Shown piece by piece: positions 1 through 8,318 of a stretch of DNA of 64,000 nucleotides. This DNA comes from Paenibacillus dauci (GTDB lineage: Bacteria; Bacillota; Bacilli; Paenibacillales; Paenibacillaceae): contig NZ_KQ040799.1 in NCBI RefSeq assembly GCF_000971985.1, positions 62,001 through 126,000 on the forward strand, in the 5' to 3' direction. Positions within the stretch are counted from its first letter, which is position 1; each line of letters begins with the position of its first letter. The notes beneath the pieces were generated by a model. That model had not been told where the DNA came from. It did no database searches and saw only the letters and a list, made by a program, of their open reading frames with translations. Position numbers and translations under genes: made by a program.

Positions 1-320
1 TCGGAGAACGCCGTTATCTGATCATTCTTGCTATCACACTTATGCAGCGCAAACTGTATATTTTCGACGAACCTACTTCGGCTATAGATCCTGCTGCTCG
101 TATTAGGGTTCTGAACCGGATACAGAAATTGGCCAGCGATCCTGATAAACTGGTAATTCTGTCTACCCATACATTACATGAACTCAAGAACCATCCCTGT
201 CATTTGTATGCACTTCATCGTGGGCAAAAAATATTCGAAGGAAGCTATACAAGATTTCTTGAACATTACGGAAGTGAAGATCCAGATCTTGCTTTTGCGC
301 ATATGATCCACCACCACTGA
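1..320 (+). CDS. ABC transporter ATP-binding protein, C-terminal part
   Basis: The reading frame is open from the left edge (codons start at base 3) to a TGA at 318-320, so this is only the C-terminal half of a gene. It begins in the end of the ABC signature (GERRYLIILA), followed by the Walker B segment IFDEPTSAID, the D-loop and the H-loop histidine in LSTHTLHE. These are the hallmarks of an ABC-type nucleotide-binding domain that energises a membrane transporter. The substrate cannot be told because the N-terminus and the permease lie outside the window. A terminator follows directly. Confidence 0.85.
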   Translation, partial: GERRYLIILAITLMQRKLYIFDEPTSAIDPAARIRVLNRIQKLASDPDKLVILSTHTLHELKNHPCHLYALHRGQKIFEGSYTRFLEHYGSEDPDLAFAHMIHHH

Positions 321-389
321 GTAGTAGCCTGCTCTTTTGCATCATAAAATAATAACTAAATAAAAAATTTCACTGCCTGTGCAGCAAAT

Positions 390-431
390 AAAAGACTTCT
401 TCCAAAAAAAGAAATAGTCTTTTATTTTTTT
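390..431 (+). terminator. Intrinsic terminator after the ABC ATPase gene
   Basis: An 8-bp stem, AAAAGACT at 390-397 and AGTCTTTT at 416-423, is followed by a T-rich run. It separates the ABC gene from acnA. Confidence 0.75.
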
Positions 432-463
432 GAGAAATACTTCCGAATTTATCCAAAAACCAC

Positions 464-492
464 TTTACTACCTCACATGTAAACGGTATACT
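464..492 (+). promoter_or_regulatory. Probable sigma-A promoter of acnA
   Basis: TTTACT at 464-469 and TATACT at 487-492 are separated by exactly 17 bp, close to the vegetative consensus. This predicts a leader of about 145 nt before the acnA start codon. The interval 321-643 holds no gene; it contains the upstream terminator, this promoter and the palindromes listed separately. Confidence 0.7.
478..491 (+). promoter_or_regulatory. cre-like site over the acnA -10 region
   Basis: TGTAAACGGTATAC matches the catabolite responsive element consensus TGWAANCGNTNWCA except at its last two positions and overlaps the spacer and -10 hexamer. In Bacillus subtilis citB is glucose-repressed through CcpC and CcpA, so a site here makes sense. 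The match is imperfect, so this is an inference. Confidence 0.4.
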
Positions 493-503
493 TAAAGTGT
501 TGA

Positions 504-536
504 TTGATTTTGAAATCAAGTTTCATTCTGCGAAAC
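504..536. promoter_or_regulatory. Two adjacent palindromes just downstream of the acnA promoter
   Basis: The first is TTGATTT-N2-AAATCAA (504-519), a perfect 7-bp inverted repeat. The second is GTTTCA-N5-CGAAAC (520-536), one base off a perfect palindrome. Both sit just downstream of the predicted transcription start, a typical repressor position. The second has the same form as the GTTTCA-N5-TGAAAC palindrome in front of the iclR gene at 5311-5327, suggesting that the IclR protein may bind both. Confidence 0.5.
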
Positions 537-643
537 AAGCATTCTGTATATACAAGATTGTTTCCTCGAGATTGATACTTTTTTCAATATGATTATCTTT
601 TCCTGTAACCAGTAAGCCGTATTTCATTCAAGGAGGTTCATCT

Positions 644-3373
644 ATGTCCGTTAAAGACTCATTTTCCGTTGGCCGTGAACTGAAAGTGAAAGACAAGACT
701 TACCGTTATTTCAGCCTCGAAGCGCTGAAAGAAAAAGGCTACACCAGCATCGACAAGCTGCCGTTCTCTATTCGGGTACTGCTTGAAGCTGCTGTTCGTC
801 AATTCGATGGTCACGCGATCACCGAAGAACACGTAAAACAACTCGCGGGATGGGCTGAGGGCCGTGAGGAAAAAGAAATTCCATTTATCCCTGCACGTAT
901 CGTACTGCAGGATTTCACTGGTGTACCGGTTGTCGTTGACCTTGCAGCAATGCGCGATTTCGTTAAGAAATCAGGCGGCGATCCAAAGCAGATCAACCCG
1001 CTCGTACCGGTTGACCTGGTTATTGACCACTCTGTAATGGTAGATGCATACGGTACTCCCGATGCACTTGAACATAATGTAAATGTTGAATTTGAGCGTA
1101 ACGAAGAGCGCTATCGTTTCCTGCGCTGGGCACAGACTGCATTTGACAACTTCCGTGCCGTTCCACCTTCCACCGGTATCGTTCACCAGGTTAACCTGGA
1201 GTATCTGGCTTCTGTAGCTGCTACGAAGACGGTAGATGGCGAGACTCAGGTCTTCCCTGACTCCCTCGTAGGTACTGATTCCCACACTACCATGATCAAC
1301 GGTCTTGGCGTTGTTGGCTGGGGTGTTGGCGGTATCGAAGCCGAAGCAGGTATGCTCGGTCAGCCATTGTACTTTGTTATGCCAGAAGTTATCGGTTTCA
1401 AACTGACAGGCAGCCTGAGCGAAGGCGCAACAGCAACTGACCTGGCGCTGACGGTTACCGAAATGCTCCGTAAAAAAGGCGTTGTCGGCAAATTCGTGGA
1501 ATTCTATGGTCCGGGTCTTGCCAACATCAGTCTGGCTGACCGTGCAACAGTAGCCAACATGGCTCCTGAGTACGGCGCAACAATCGGTTTCTTCCCTGTC
1601 GATGACGAGACACTGTTCTACCTGCGCAATACCGGCCGTGCCGATGATCAGGTTGAACTGGTAGAAGCCTACTACAAAGCACAAAACATGTTCCGTACAT
1701 CCGAGACACCTGATCCGGTATTTACCGATGTGATCGAGCTGGATCTGGCTTCCGTGGTACCGAGTCTTGCCGGTCCAAAACGTCCTCAGGATCGTATCGA
1801 ACTGACCAATATGAAACTGAGCTACGACACAGCGATCCGCACACCGGTTGAAGCTGGCGGTTATGGCCTGTCGGATGAGAAACTGGCTGAGAAAATCACC
1901 GTTCAACATCCAAATGGCAAAACCAGCGAAATGGGTGCAGGCGCTGTCGTTATCGCAGCGATTACCAGCTGTACGAATACGTCCAACCCAAGCGTTATGC
2001 TGGGTGCCGGTCTACTCGCCAAAAAAGCAGTAGAACGTGGACTGAAAGTACCTGGTTATGTAAAAACAAGTCTGACTCCAGGTTCCCTGGTGGTAACCGA
2101 GTATCTGCAAAAAGCAGGTCTGGATAAATCACTGGAAGAACTCGGATTCTATCTGGCAGGCTACGGCTGTGCAACATGTATCGGTAACTCCGGTCCATTG
2201 CCTGATGAAGTTAGCCAGGCTATCGCAGATAACGATCTGACGGTATCTTCCGTACTGTCCGGTAACCGTAACTTTGAAGGACGTATCCATGCCCAGGTGA
2301 AAATGAACTATCTGGCATCTCCGCCACTGGTTGTTGCTTATGCACTGGCAGGCACAGTAGATATCGACCTGACCAAAGATCCAATCGGACATGACCAGGA
2401 AGGACAGCCTGTATACCTCAAGGATATCTGGCCATCTTCCCAGGAAATCCGCGATGCGATCGGTCTGTCGATCAGTCCGGAAATGTTCCGCAGCAGATAC
2501 GAGCATGTATTTACTGCCAACAAACGCTGGAATGAAATTCCGGTTCCACAGGGTGAACTGTACGAGTGGGATGACAACTCCACTTATATCCAGAATCCGC
2601 CGTTCTTCCAGTACCTGGCTAACGGCATGACTGACATTGAGGATATCCGCCATGCACGCGTACTGGCACTGATGGGCGATTCCGTAACAACTGACCATAT
2701 TTCTCCAGCTGGTAACATTTCTCCATCGTCCCCAGCCGGACAATATCTCAAAGAGCACAATGTAGAACGTAAAGACTTCAACTCCTACGGCTCCCGTCGT
2801 GGTAACCATGAAGTCATGATGCGTGGTACATTTGCCAACATCCGTATTCGTAACCAGGTCGCTCCGGGTACAGAAGGCGGCGTAACCAAGTTCCTGCCTA
2901 CGGATGAAGTAATGTCCATCTACGATGCATCCATGCGTTACCAGGCAGAAAGCCAGAATCTGGTCGTTGTTGCCGGTAAAGAGTATGGTACAGGAAGCTC
3001 ACGTGACTGGGCAGCCAAAGGTACTTTCCTGCTGGGCGTCAAAGCAGTTATCGCTGAGAGCTTCGAGCGTATCCACCGTAGTAACCTGGTAGGTATGGGC
3101 GTACTGCCACTGCAATTCCAGGAAGGCTACAGCTGGAAACAGCTTGGTCTGGATGGTACCGAAGTGTTCGATATCACTGGTCTGAGCAATGATGTGAAGC
3201 CAGGACAGGTATTGAATGTAACTGCACAACGTGAAGATGGTACCAAGTTCGAATTCCCTGCTATTGTCCGTCTGGACAGCGCAGTGGATGTAGACTACTA
3301 CCATAATGGCGGTATCCTGCAGACCGTTCTGCGTCAGATGATCCAGAACACCAACAAAGGTGAGACTGTATAA
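644..3373 (+). CDS. acnA: Aconitate hydratase (aconitase A)
   Basis: This cytoplasmic TCA-cycle enzyme isomerises citrate to isocitrate using a [4Fe-4S] cluster. The 909-residue product has the normal length for the AcnA/CitB/IRP family. The three cluster ligands are visible: Cys443 in the SCTNTSNPS motif and Cys509 and Cys512 in [12 protein letters not shown]. The C-terminal swivel domain contains [13 protein letters not shown] and the substrate-binding segment [10 protein letters not shown]. The start is an ATG with AGGAGGT seven bases upstream. In Bacillus the apo-protein also acts as an iron-responsive RNA-binding protein; that is family knowledge, not visible here. The gene is monocistronic, bounded by its own promoter and a strong terminator. 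Confidence 0.97.
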   Translation: MSVKDSFSVGRELKVKDKTYRYFSLEALKEKGYTSIDKLPFSIRVLLEAAVRQFDGHAITEEHVKQLAGWAEGREEKEIPFIPARIVLQDFTGVPVVVDLAAMRDFVKKSGGDPKQINPLVPVDLVIDHSVMVDAYGTPDALEHNVNVEFERNEERYRFLRWAQTAFDNFRAVPPSTGIVHQVNLEYLASVAATKTVDGETQVFPDSLVGTDSHTTMINGLGVVGWGVGGIEAEAGMLGQPLYFVMPEVIGFKLTGSLSEGATATDLALTVTEMLRKKGVVGKFVEFYGPGLANISLADRATVANMAPEYGATIGFFPVDDETLFYLRNTGRADDQVELVEAYYKAQNMFRTSETPDPVFTDVIELDLASVVPSLAGPKRPQDRIELTNMKLSYDTAIRTPVEAGGYGLSDEKLAEKITVQHPNGKTSEMGAGAVVIAAITSCTNTSNPSVMLGAGLLAKKAVERGLKVPGYVKTSLTPGSLVVTEYLQKAGLDKSLEELGFYLAGYGCATCIGNSGPLPDEVSQAIADNDLTVSSVLSGNRNFEGRIHAQVKMNYLASPPLVVAYALAGTVDIDLTKDPIGHDQEGQPVYLKDIWPSSQEIRDAIGLSISPEMFRSRYEHVFTANKRWNEIPVPQGELYEWDDNSTYIQNPPFFQYLANGMTDIEDIRHARVLALMGDSVTTDHISPAGNISPSSPAGQYLKEHNVERKDFNSYGSRRGNHEVMMRGTFANIRIRNQVAPGTEGGVTKFLPTDEVMSIYDASMRYQAESQNLVVVAGKEYGTGSSRDWAAKGTFLLGVKAVIAESFERIHRSNLVGMGVLPLQFQEGYSWKQLGLDGTEVFDITGLSNDVKPGQVLNVTAQREDGTKFEFPAIVRLDSAVDVDYYHNGGILQTVLRQMIQNTNKGETV

Positions 3374-3409
3374 ATCTCAGCATTCGCTGTTGAATAAAGT
3401 AAACTCATA

Positions 3410-3471
3410 AACAGGTGCCTATCCATCGTTTTCCGGACAACCGGTTAGCGACAGGATAGGCACCTGTTTTT
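3410..3471 (+). terminator. Strong intrinsic terminator of acnA
   Basis: A perfect 15-bp inverted repeat (3410-3424 with 3454-3468) is followed by T residues. The reverse complement lacks a long T-run, so it mainly serves acnA. Confidence 0.9.
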
Positions 3472-3487
3472 ACATATAAAACCCAGC

Positions 3488-4057
3488 TTACTTTCGTAGG
3501 GATCGTCGTCGTGTCCACCATATCGCACAACCTGCTGCTAGTACTCCTGCTCCAATAAAAAATGCAGTCATTCGGTGTCCGCCGAGCGGTTCGGAACGGC
3601 CTGGCAATATAGCAATAGACTCACCCAAGTGATGTAGATTCATACCGTTGGAGCTGCCGAATTCCGAGGTTCCCGGGACTATTGCTACCTGACTCCCTCC
3701 TCGTTCTACGACAGGCGAATTGCTGCTGCACATATCGGTTTGCAGATTACCTTCGGATTGCCGGGCGAAAATAAGGTACCTTGCGCCTTGTTCAAAAGTT
3801 ATACCACAGGATGCAGATTCATTGCTGGCAAGAATAAAGGTCTGCTCATATACCTTACCTTTCCATGCAGACTGAACGGCAAACGTATACTGTTTGGTAG
3901 AAGGTTCTTCCCCGGATAAAGCGGGACGGATCGAAGTCACTTCACCTGTGAATACAGCATCCGCCATTTTTTTGCTTTCTTGTATAGGCACGTTGGCAGC
4001 GCAGCTGCAGGCAGACACCGGTCTGGCAAACAAGGGAAACAGCAGGCTAATTAGCAA
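3488..4057 (-). CDS. Secreted TIMP/netrin-domain-like protein with C-terminal membrane anchor
   Basis: The product has a hydrophobic N-terminal segment ending in PVSA, then a mature N-terminus beginning Cys-Ser-Cys. It continues ADAVFTGEVTSI, SAWKGKVYEQT and SASCGITFEQGARYLIFA, the layout of bacterial proteins related to tissue inhibitors of metalloproteinases (NTR/OB fold). A transmembrane helix near residues 165-182 and basic residues (TRRRSLRK) end the protein, so it is probably tethered outside the membrane. The start is unclear. The TTG at 4057 has no good ribosome site and gives a signal peptide without positive charge. A strong GAGGGGAG at 4103-4110 points to an upstream, non-ATG start near 4081-4099 that would add the basic residues QRH. 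Role unknown. Confidence 0.7.
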   Translation of the reverse strand: MLISLLFPLFARPVSACSCAANVPIQESKKMADAVFTGEVTSIRPALSGEEPSTKQYTFAVQSAWKGKVYEQTFILASNESASCGITFEQGARYLIFARQSEGNLQTDMCSSNSPVVERGGSQVAIVPGTSEFGSSNGMNLHHLGESIAILPGRSEPLGGHRMTAFFIGAGVLAAGCAIWWTRRRSLRK

Positions 4058-4099
4058 CAGAATTAACAGACTTCCAGCCAGATGACGTTGGATGGGTAT

Positions 4100-4488
4100 C
4101 TTCTCCCCTCATTGATAGGATAATCAAATTCCATATTTTAGTATAAATTAAATAGATTGTATATATTCACAGACGTCTATTTTCAGGTATTGTTGCTGCC
4201 CCATTCTACTTTTGTCTTCTGGTTGCAAAATGATAATGTCCTATCGTTGTAGGATCAAGCTCAAATAGTATTTTCTTTTTCTCATTGTCTGATGAGTCAA
4301 TTGTCTGTTTCAGCAGCACAGGGCTGGTACGTGTGCGGGCTGTCGATCAAGCTGGAATCATATTTATTTCAATAGAGTGGTATACAAAAACAAAGAGCAC
4401 TTCTCTTCGTCAGAGAAATGCTCTTTGGTGTACATTCATTATCTGTATCGTATATATCCGGTTATCCCAGCGTTCAATATGCCGGCAT
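4100..4488. other. Intergenic region without a recognised gene
   Basis: This stretch carries the upstream region of the TIMP-like gene and, at 4391-4427, the terminator of the iclR gene. No ORF with a ribosome site or coding signature was seen in the rest. Confidence 0.6.
4391..4427 (-). terminator. Intrinsic terminator of the iclR gene
   Basis: AAAGAGCA-N-TTCTCT pairs with AGAGAA-N-TGCTCTTT. Read on the minus strand, the hairpin is followed by TTTGTTTTTG. Confidence 0.8.
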
Positions 4489-5232
4489 TTAGCGCAGCTT
4501 GATCCCCATCTCGCGGGCAGCAGCGATCAATACAGGTGCATACTCGTGCAGTCTGTCAATCGACAGGCGGCTCACCGGACCGGATAGTGACAGTGAAGCA
4601 CGCAGCTGGCCAGCACTGTCAAAGATCGGTACCGCCACAGCCGCCGCTCCAGGCTCACGTTCTTCATAACTGGTAGAGTAGCCGTTATGACGCACCTCTT
4701 CCAGCTGCTGGCGATACATATCCGGGTCTACGCTTGGCGGCCATTCCGCGCTGCTCAACAGCAGCTCCTGTTCGGCATCACTGGAGAAGGCAACCAATAC
4801 TTTACTGGATGCACCTACAGTCAGCGGCAGTCTGGCACCGACCTGAGCGACCCGGCGGATTGCCTGATTGCTCTGCACCGCCTGAATACGCAGGCGTTCG
4901 TCTCCATCGCGGATATACAGACTGATCGTCTCGCCGAGCTGTTCACGCAGCTGCTCCATATCTGGCAGCAGCATCGTCGCGGGATCGTCATTTTGCGCTA
5001 GATGAGTAGACAGCTCCCAGATCTTGATGCCCAGACGGTATTTATCGGTGGCACTGTTACGCACGACAAATCCTTTCTCTTCCAGCGTAGCCAGCAGACG
5101 GTGCACGGTACTTTTGTGCAGTCCAATCTCCGAGGCAATTTCGGTGAGTCCCAGATCACTGGATCGGGTAAAGCAGAGTAGTATGTCTAATGCACGCTCT
5201 ACAGCACGCACAGTTAATTTGCGGTCTTCCAT
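4489..5232 (-). CDS. IclR-family transcriptional regulator
   Basis: A winged helix-turn-helix (about residues 8-70: AVERALDILLCF, GLTEIASEIGLHKSTVHRLLATLEEKGFV) is followed by the IclR effector-binding domain (GARLPLTVGASSKVLVAF, GYSTSYEEREPGAAAVAVPIFD, ASLSLSGP). Family members bind small metabolites and usually repress or activate a neighbouring catabolic operon. I chose the ATG at 5232 because GGAGG lies eight bases upstream; an in-frame upstream ATG at 5283 has no ribosome site. No catabolic operon is adjacent. The palindrome at 5311-5327 in its own promoter suggests autoregulation, and a similar palindrome lies in the acnA promoter. Effector unknown. Confidence 0.92.
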   Translation of the reverse strand: MEDRKLTVRAVERALDILLCFTRSSDLGLTEIASEIGLHKSTVHRLLATLEEKGFVVRNSATDKYRLGIKIWELSTHLAQNDDPATMLLPDMEQLREQLGETISLYIRDGDERLRIQAVQSNQAIRRVAQVGARLPLTVGASSKVLVAFSSDAEQELLLSSAEWPPSVDPDMYRQQLEEVRHNGYSTSYEEREPGAAAVAVPIFDSAGQLRASLSLSGPVSRLSIDRLHEYAPVLIAAAREMGIKLR

Positions 5233-5283
5233 TTCTCTCGCCTCCAATGGCTGGCTGATGATACAGCCCTGTGTTAATGACAT

Positions 5284-5544
5284 GGACTAACAGCACTTTA
5301 CCATACTATTGTTTCACTCAATGAAACATGGTTACATAAATTATATCGAAGCTAACTCTAAAGGTAAAGGGAAATACGTCGATAATAACAATGTAATCTA
5401 TTCGTCGATGCAGCCGTCAAAATTGACTTTCTCTACATCGCATCTTACCATAATACACGAATGTGAATATGGATCATGAAAGTTTGCTTTTTCGTCGTTA
5501 TATGTATGACCGTATAACTTATTTATGAAATCAGGAGGGGCATT
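5284..5544. promoter_or_regulatory. Divergent promoter region with IclR-type palindrome at 5311-5327
   Basis: GTTTCA-CTCAA-TGAAAC is a perfect 6-bp inverted repeat with a 5-nt spacer, about 80 bp upstream of the iclR start. IclR-family operators are typically short palindromes of this kind near their own gene. The region also contains the promoter of the plus-strand hydrolase, which I could not place confidently. Confidence 0.5.
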
Positions 5545-6801
5545 ATGTCTTCAACTGCACAACGCAATACGACGCCCCGCTCATCCGAACCGGACGAAAC
5601 GTATCTTATTCAGCCAAAGCAAGTTCGTCTGAAACATGTCATCGTAGCTCTGTTGCTATCCGTGGTATTTTTCTTTCTGTTCTGCTTTATTGCACTGCAT
5701 GCCTATATCGCCTGGGTATTGTCCTATCCGACAGTAGCCAGTGTCTATTCCAACCCGATGCAGGCCAAAAATATGGCTTACGAAGACATTACGTTCCCTG
5801 CCCATGATGGCAGCCGGATGATGCAGGGCTGGTATATACCAGCAGAGAAACACTCGACCAAGACCATTATATTCAGCCACGGTTATGGAGCCAATCGCGA
5901 AGAGACATGGATTCCGATGTACGATCTGGCTCACTATGCCCACCGGCTGAATTTCAATGTTATTATGTTCGATTACGGATTCGCCTCCAAGACCAATCCC
6001 GAAGTCGCTACCGGTGGTAAAAAAGAGTCCCAGCAGCTGCTCGGGGCGATTGATCTGGCCAAGCAGCGTGGTGCTCAGGAGCTGGTCGTCTGGGGATTTT
6101 CGATGGGAGCCGGGACTGCCCTGCAGGCCGGTCTGCTGACGGATCAGGTGGATGCGATGATTCTGGACAGTACGTTCTTGCTGGAGCCGGATACACTGTA
6201 TTATAATATCCGCCAGCAGATGGCTCTTCCGCAGCATCCATCGATCGAGATTCTGGAGACACTGCTGCCGGTCGTGAATGGTACCAGCCTGAACCAGATT
6301 CCTTACCAGACCGTCAAGAAAAAGGACTATCCATTCCCGATCTTCTTTATTCATGGGACGCAGGATAGCAAGGCACCCTATCAGATTGCCGAACAGCTCG
6401 CTTCCAACCAGACCAACCCGGATTCGGAAGTTTGGATTATCCCGGGCGCGCATCATGAGTTGGAATTCCGCGAGCATCCGCGTGAATATCTGCGCTATGT
6501 ATCCAATTTTCTCAGCAATCTGGACCTGGCCACAGGAGATGAAATGGATACCGATCCAATGCTGAACGGAACGACCGAAGATAGCGGACTGAACTCTGGT
6601 GCTACTAAACCTTCACCGCCGATCCCTGCATCGGAAGCAGGCAAATCATCCAATAAGGCAAAAGACAGCACCGATGCTGCAGATTCGGATACGACTCGTT
6701 CCCGATCTAACGGAACGACAGAATCCACAAAATCTACAGAGTCCAAGGAGAAAGACAGTACTTCTCAGAACACTGATCCATCAACCGAATCTACACCATA
6801 A
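5545..6801 (+). CDS. Membrane-anchored alpha/beta hydrolase with Ser/Thr-rich tail
   Basis: A single transmembrane segment (about residues 33-55) anchors an extracytoplasmic alpha/beta-hydrolase domain. The nucleophile elbow GFSMG places the catalytic serine at residue 186; Asp274 (TQDSKAP) and His303 (PGAHHELEF) probably complete the triad, and HGYGAN near residue 108 forms the oxyanion region. The fold resembles the BAAT/YqkD-type hydrolases of bacilli, which act on unknown esters or peptides. Residues after about 330 form a low-complexity tail rich in Ser, Thr, Asp and Lys, unusual for this family and possibly a wall-spanning spacer. ATG preceded by AGGAGGGG; transcribed alone and closed by a terminator. 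Confidence 0.85.
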   Translation: MSSTAQRNTTPRSSEPDETYLIQPKQVRLKHVIVALLLSVVFFFLFCFIALHAYIAWVLSYPTVASVYSNPMQAKNMAYEDITFPAHDGSRMMQGWYIPAEKHSTKTIIFSHGYGANREETWIPMYDLAHYAHRLNFNVIMFDYGFASKTNPEVATGGKKESQQLLGAIDLAKQRGAQELVVWGFSMGAGTALQAGLLTDQVDAMILDSTFLLEPDTLYYNIRQQMALPQHPSIEILETLLPVVNGTSLNQIPYQTVKKKDYPFPIFFIHGTQDSKAPYQIAEQLASNQTNPDSEVWIIPGAHHELEFREHPREYLRYVSNFLSNLDLATGDEMDTDPMLNGTTEDSGLNSGATKPSPPIPASEAGKSSNKAKDSTDAADSDTTRSRSNGTTESTKSTESKEKDSTSQNTDPSTESTP

Positions 6802-6806
6802 TTGCA

Positions 6807-6849
6807 CGAAGGCAGGCATCGATTTCATAGGATGGCCTGCCTTCGTTTT
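6807..6849 (+). terminator. Intrinsic terminator after the hydrolase gene
   Basis: A perfect 11-bp stem (CGAAGGCAGGC with GCCTGCCTTCG) is followed by TTTTG. Confidence 0.85.
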
Positions 6850-6871
6850 GTCTTCCTATTTCTGATAGCCA

Positions 6872-6924
6872 AATAATAAGGCATGATCTCTCCGGATATC
6901 CGGTAGCGATCATGCCTTATTATT
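6872..6924. repeat. 17-bp perfect inverted repeat, possible second or bidirectional terminator
   Basis: 6872-6888 (AATAATAAGGCATGATC) is exactly complementary to 6908-6924, with an inner TCCGGATATCCGG palindrome in the loop. It lies between the plus-strand hydrolase and the minus-strand zinc-ribbon gene. Neither arm is followed by a clear T-run (only TTATTATT), so termination is plausible but not certain. The remaining sequence to 7012 shows nothing else. Confidence 0.6.
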
Positions 6925-7012
6925 GCTGTCTGCTAATCTATTCAACGTCTATTCATTCCATTCGTTATGATCCATATAGGAGTTAGTCGGATGATGTACT
7001 GGGTTTATTCGT

Positions 7013-7174
7013 TCAGGAAGTGTGTCTGAGCCTGGCACCTGAACGGACGCTTACACTCTCACAGTGCTCGCAGTGTCCGTTTAAGACGAATTTTACGTGT
7101 TCCAGTACATTTTCTATTTGATGTCCGCATTTGCTGCATACGACATTTTTTTTGCTGTTATATGTGTTTTTCAT
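7013..7174 (-). CDS. Small zinc-ribbon protein (53 aa)
   Basis: A short frame starts with ATG at 7174, preceded by AGGTGAGG at good distance, and ends in TGA at 7013. The 53-residue product carries two CxxC knuckles, VVCSKCGH (Cys13, Cys16) and GHCEHCES (Cys35, Cys38), the pattern of a four-cysteine zinc ribbon. The rest is basic and polar. Such tiny proteins may bind nucleic acid or a partner protein; no function can be assigned. The ribosome site together with the paired cysteines makes chance unlikely. Confidence 0.7.
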   Translation of the reverse strand: MKNTYNSKKNVVCSKCGHQIENVLEHVKFVLNGHCEHCESVSVRSGARLRHTS

Positions 7175-7307
7175 GTCCTCACCTTTTGTTTGTCAGAAGT
7201 TGTATACGGACTGAACATTTGCATGGAAGCGTGTGTTCTTGTTTGTCCCTTCTAGTATTAACCTTTGTAGAGGAGAGTTAATCATTATATTCAGGATATT
7301 TCTGGAA

Positions 7308-8174
7308 TTATTTTGTAGCTCGGCGAATAATCCATTCGAGCCAGCTCCAGGGCAGCAACTTGCGTGCAATCACCAGCAGACCGCTTCCCTGCCCTACCGG
7401 ATAACGAAGACGCGGATGCTTATGATTAACGATACGTCCAATCAGATCGGCAACCTGCCGGGGATGAGGTGCATGTTCGGCAGAGTGCCGTGAATAGCGG
7501 AGTACCGCATCCAGCTGCGGCTGATAAGGAGAATCCGGCTTCGTATGGATACTGCTTAACCCTTTGTCCCAGATATCGGTTCGATACGAACCGGGCTCGA
7601 CCAGCACGATTTTGACCCCAAACGGCGCCATCTCATGCCGCAGACTCTCGCTGAATCCCTCGATTGCGAACTTGGAGGTAGCATACGGTGCATATCCGGG
7701 AAAAGCAGCCAGACCACTCACGCTGCTCATATTAATAATCAGGCCGCTGCGCTGATCGCGCATGATCGGTAGTACAGCTCGTGTAACAGCAATCAGTCCG
7801 AATACATTGGTCTCCAGCTGATCACGCCAGGCTTGCATCGGCACATGCTCAACAAAGCCACCGGCAGCATAGCCAGCATTGTTGATCAATACATCGATAT
7901 GCCCATGCTGCCGGTATATCGATTGTACAGCAGTCGCTAGACTCTGCTCGTCAGTCACATCCAGCTGAACATACTGGATACGGTCAGTGACTCCCTGCTG
8001 GGCGGCCTGCTCTTCCAGTGCTGTTCGCCGTGACAGATCCCGCATCGTTGCGATCACGACAAACCCCTGCCGGGCCAAATTAAGCGCAATCAGCAACCCA
8101 AAGCCGCTGGAACTGCCGGTAATTAGTGCGATTCGAGAAGGAGAAGGAGCCGAATAGGTAGTAGATGAAGTCAT
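7308..8174 (-). CDS. Short-chain dehydrogenase/reductase (classical SDR)
   Basis: The 288-residue product is a classical Rossmann-fold SDR that oxidises or reduces an alcohol/carbonyl with NAD(P). It has the cofactor motif TGSSSGFG at residues 19-26, the NNAG motif near 98, the active-site serine in INMSSVSG and the YATSK catalytic pair around 165. The PG motif LVEPGSYRTDIW follows. Arg near the end of beta-2 (TMRDLSRR) hints at NADPH preference. The start ATG has AAGGAG nine bases upstream. It lies 144 bp after the F390-synthetase-like gene on the same strand with no obvious terminator between, so partial cotranscription with the biosynthetic cluster is possible. Substrate unknown. Confidence 0.9.
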   Translation of the reverse strand: MTSSTTYSAPSPSRIALITGSSSGFGLLIALNLARQGFVVIATMRDLSRRTALEEQAAQQGVTDRIQYVQLDVTDEQSLATAVQSIYRQHGHIDVLINNAGYAAGGFVEHVPMQAWRDQLETNVFGLIAVTRAVLPIMRDQRSGLIINMSSVSGLAAFPGYAPYATSKFAIEGFSESLRHEMAPFGVKIVLVEPGSYRTDIWDKGLSSIHTKPDSPYQPQLDAVLRYSRHSAEHAPHPRQVADLIGRIVNHKHPRLRYPVGQGSGLLVIARKLLPWSWLEWIIRRATK

Positions 8175-8318
8175 AGGGAAGTGCTCCTTTGTAAGGGAAT
8201 AGAGATATGATAAAGATGAAAGTAAAAAGGTATTCAGGTACTAGTCTATATTTCGATCGGTAAATAAAGAATGTAAAAATACACTGCCTTCCTTGTCATT
8301 ACAGATATGAATGACCGT

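Noticed and set aside
971-1909. Long open frame on the minus strand inside acnA (312 codons)
   Set aside because: It mirrors the biased codon use of acnA, has no ribosome site and no domain, and overlaps a certain gene entirely.
4285-4587. 100-codon plus-strand frame between the TIMP-like and iclR genes
   Set aside because: It crosses the iclR terminator and the end of iclR; no ribosome site and no recognisable domain.
5656-6477. 273-codon minus-strand frame inside the alpha/beta hydrolase gene
   Set aside because: Shadow of a well supported gene; no start signal and a random composition.
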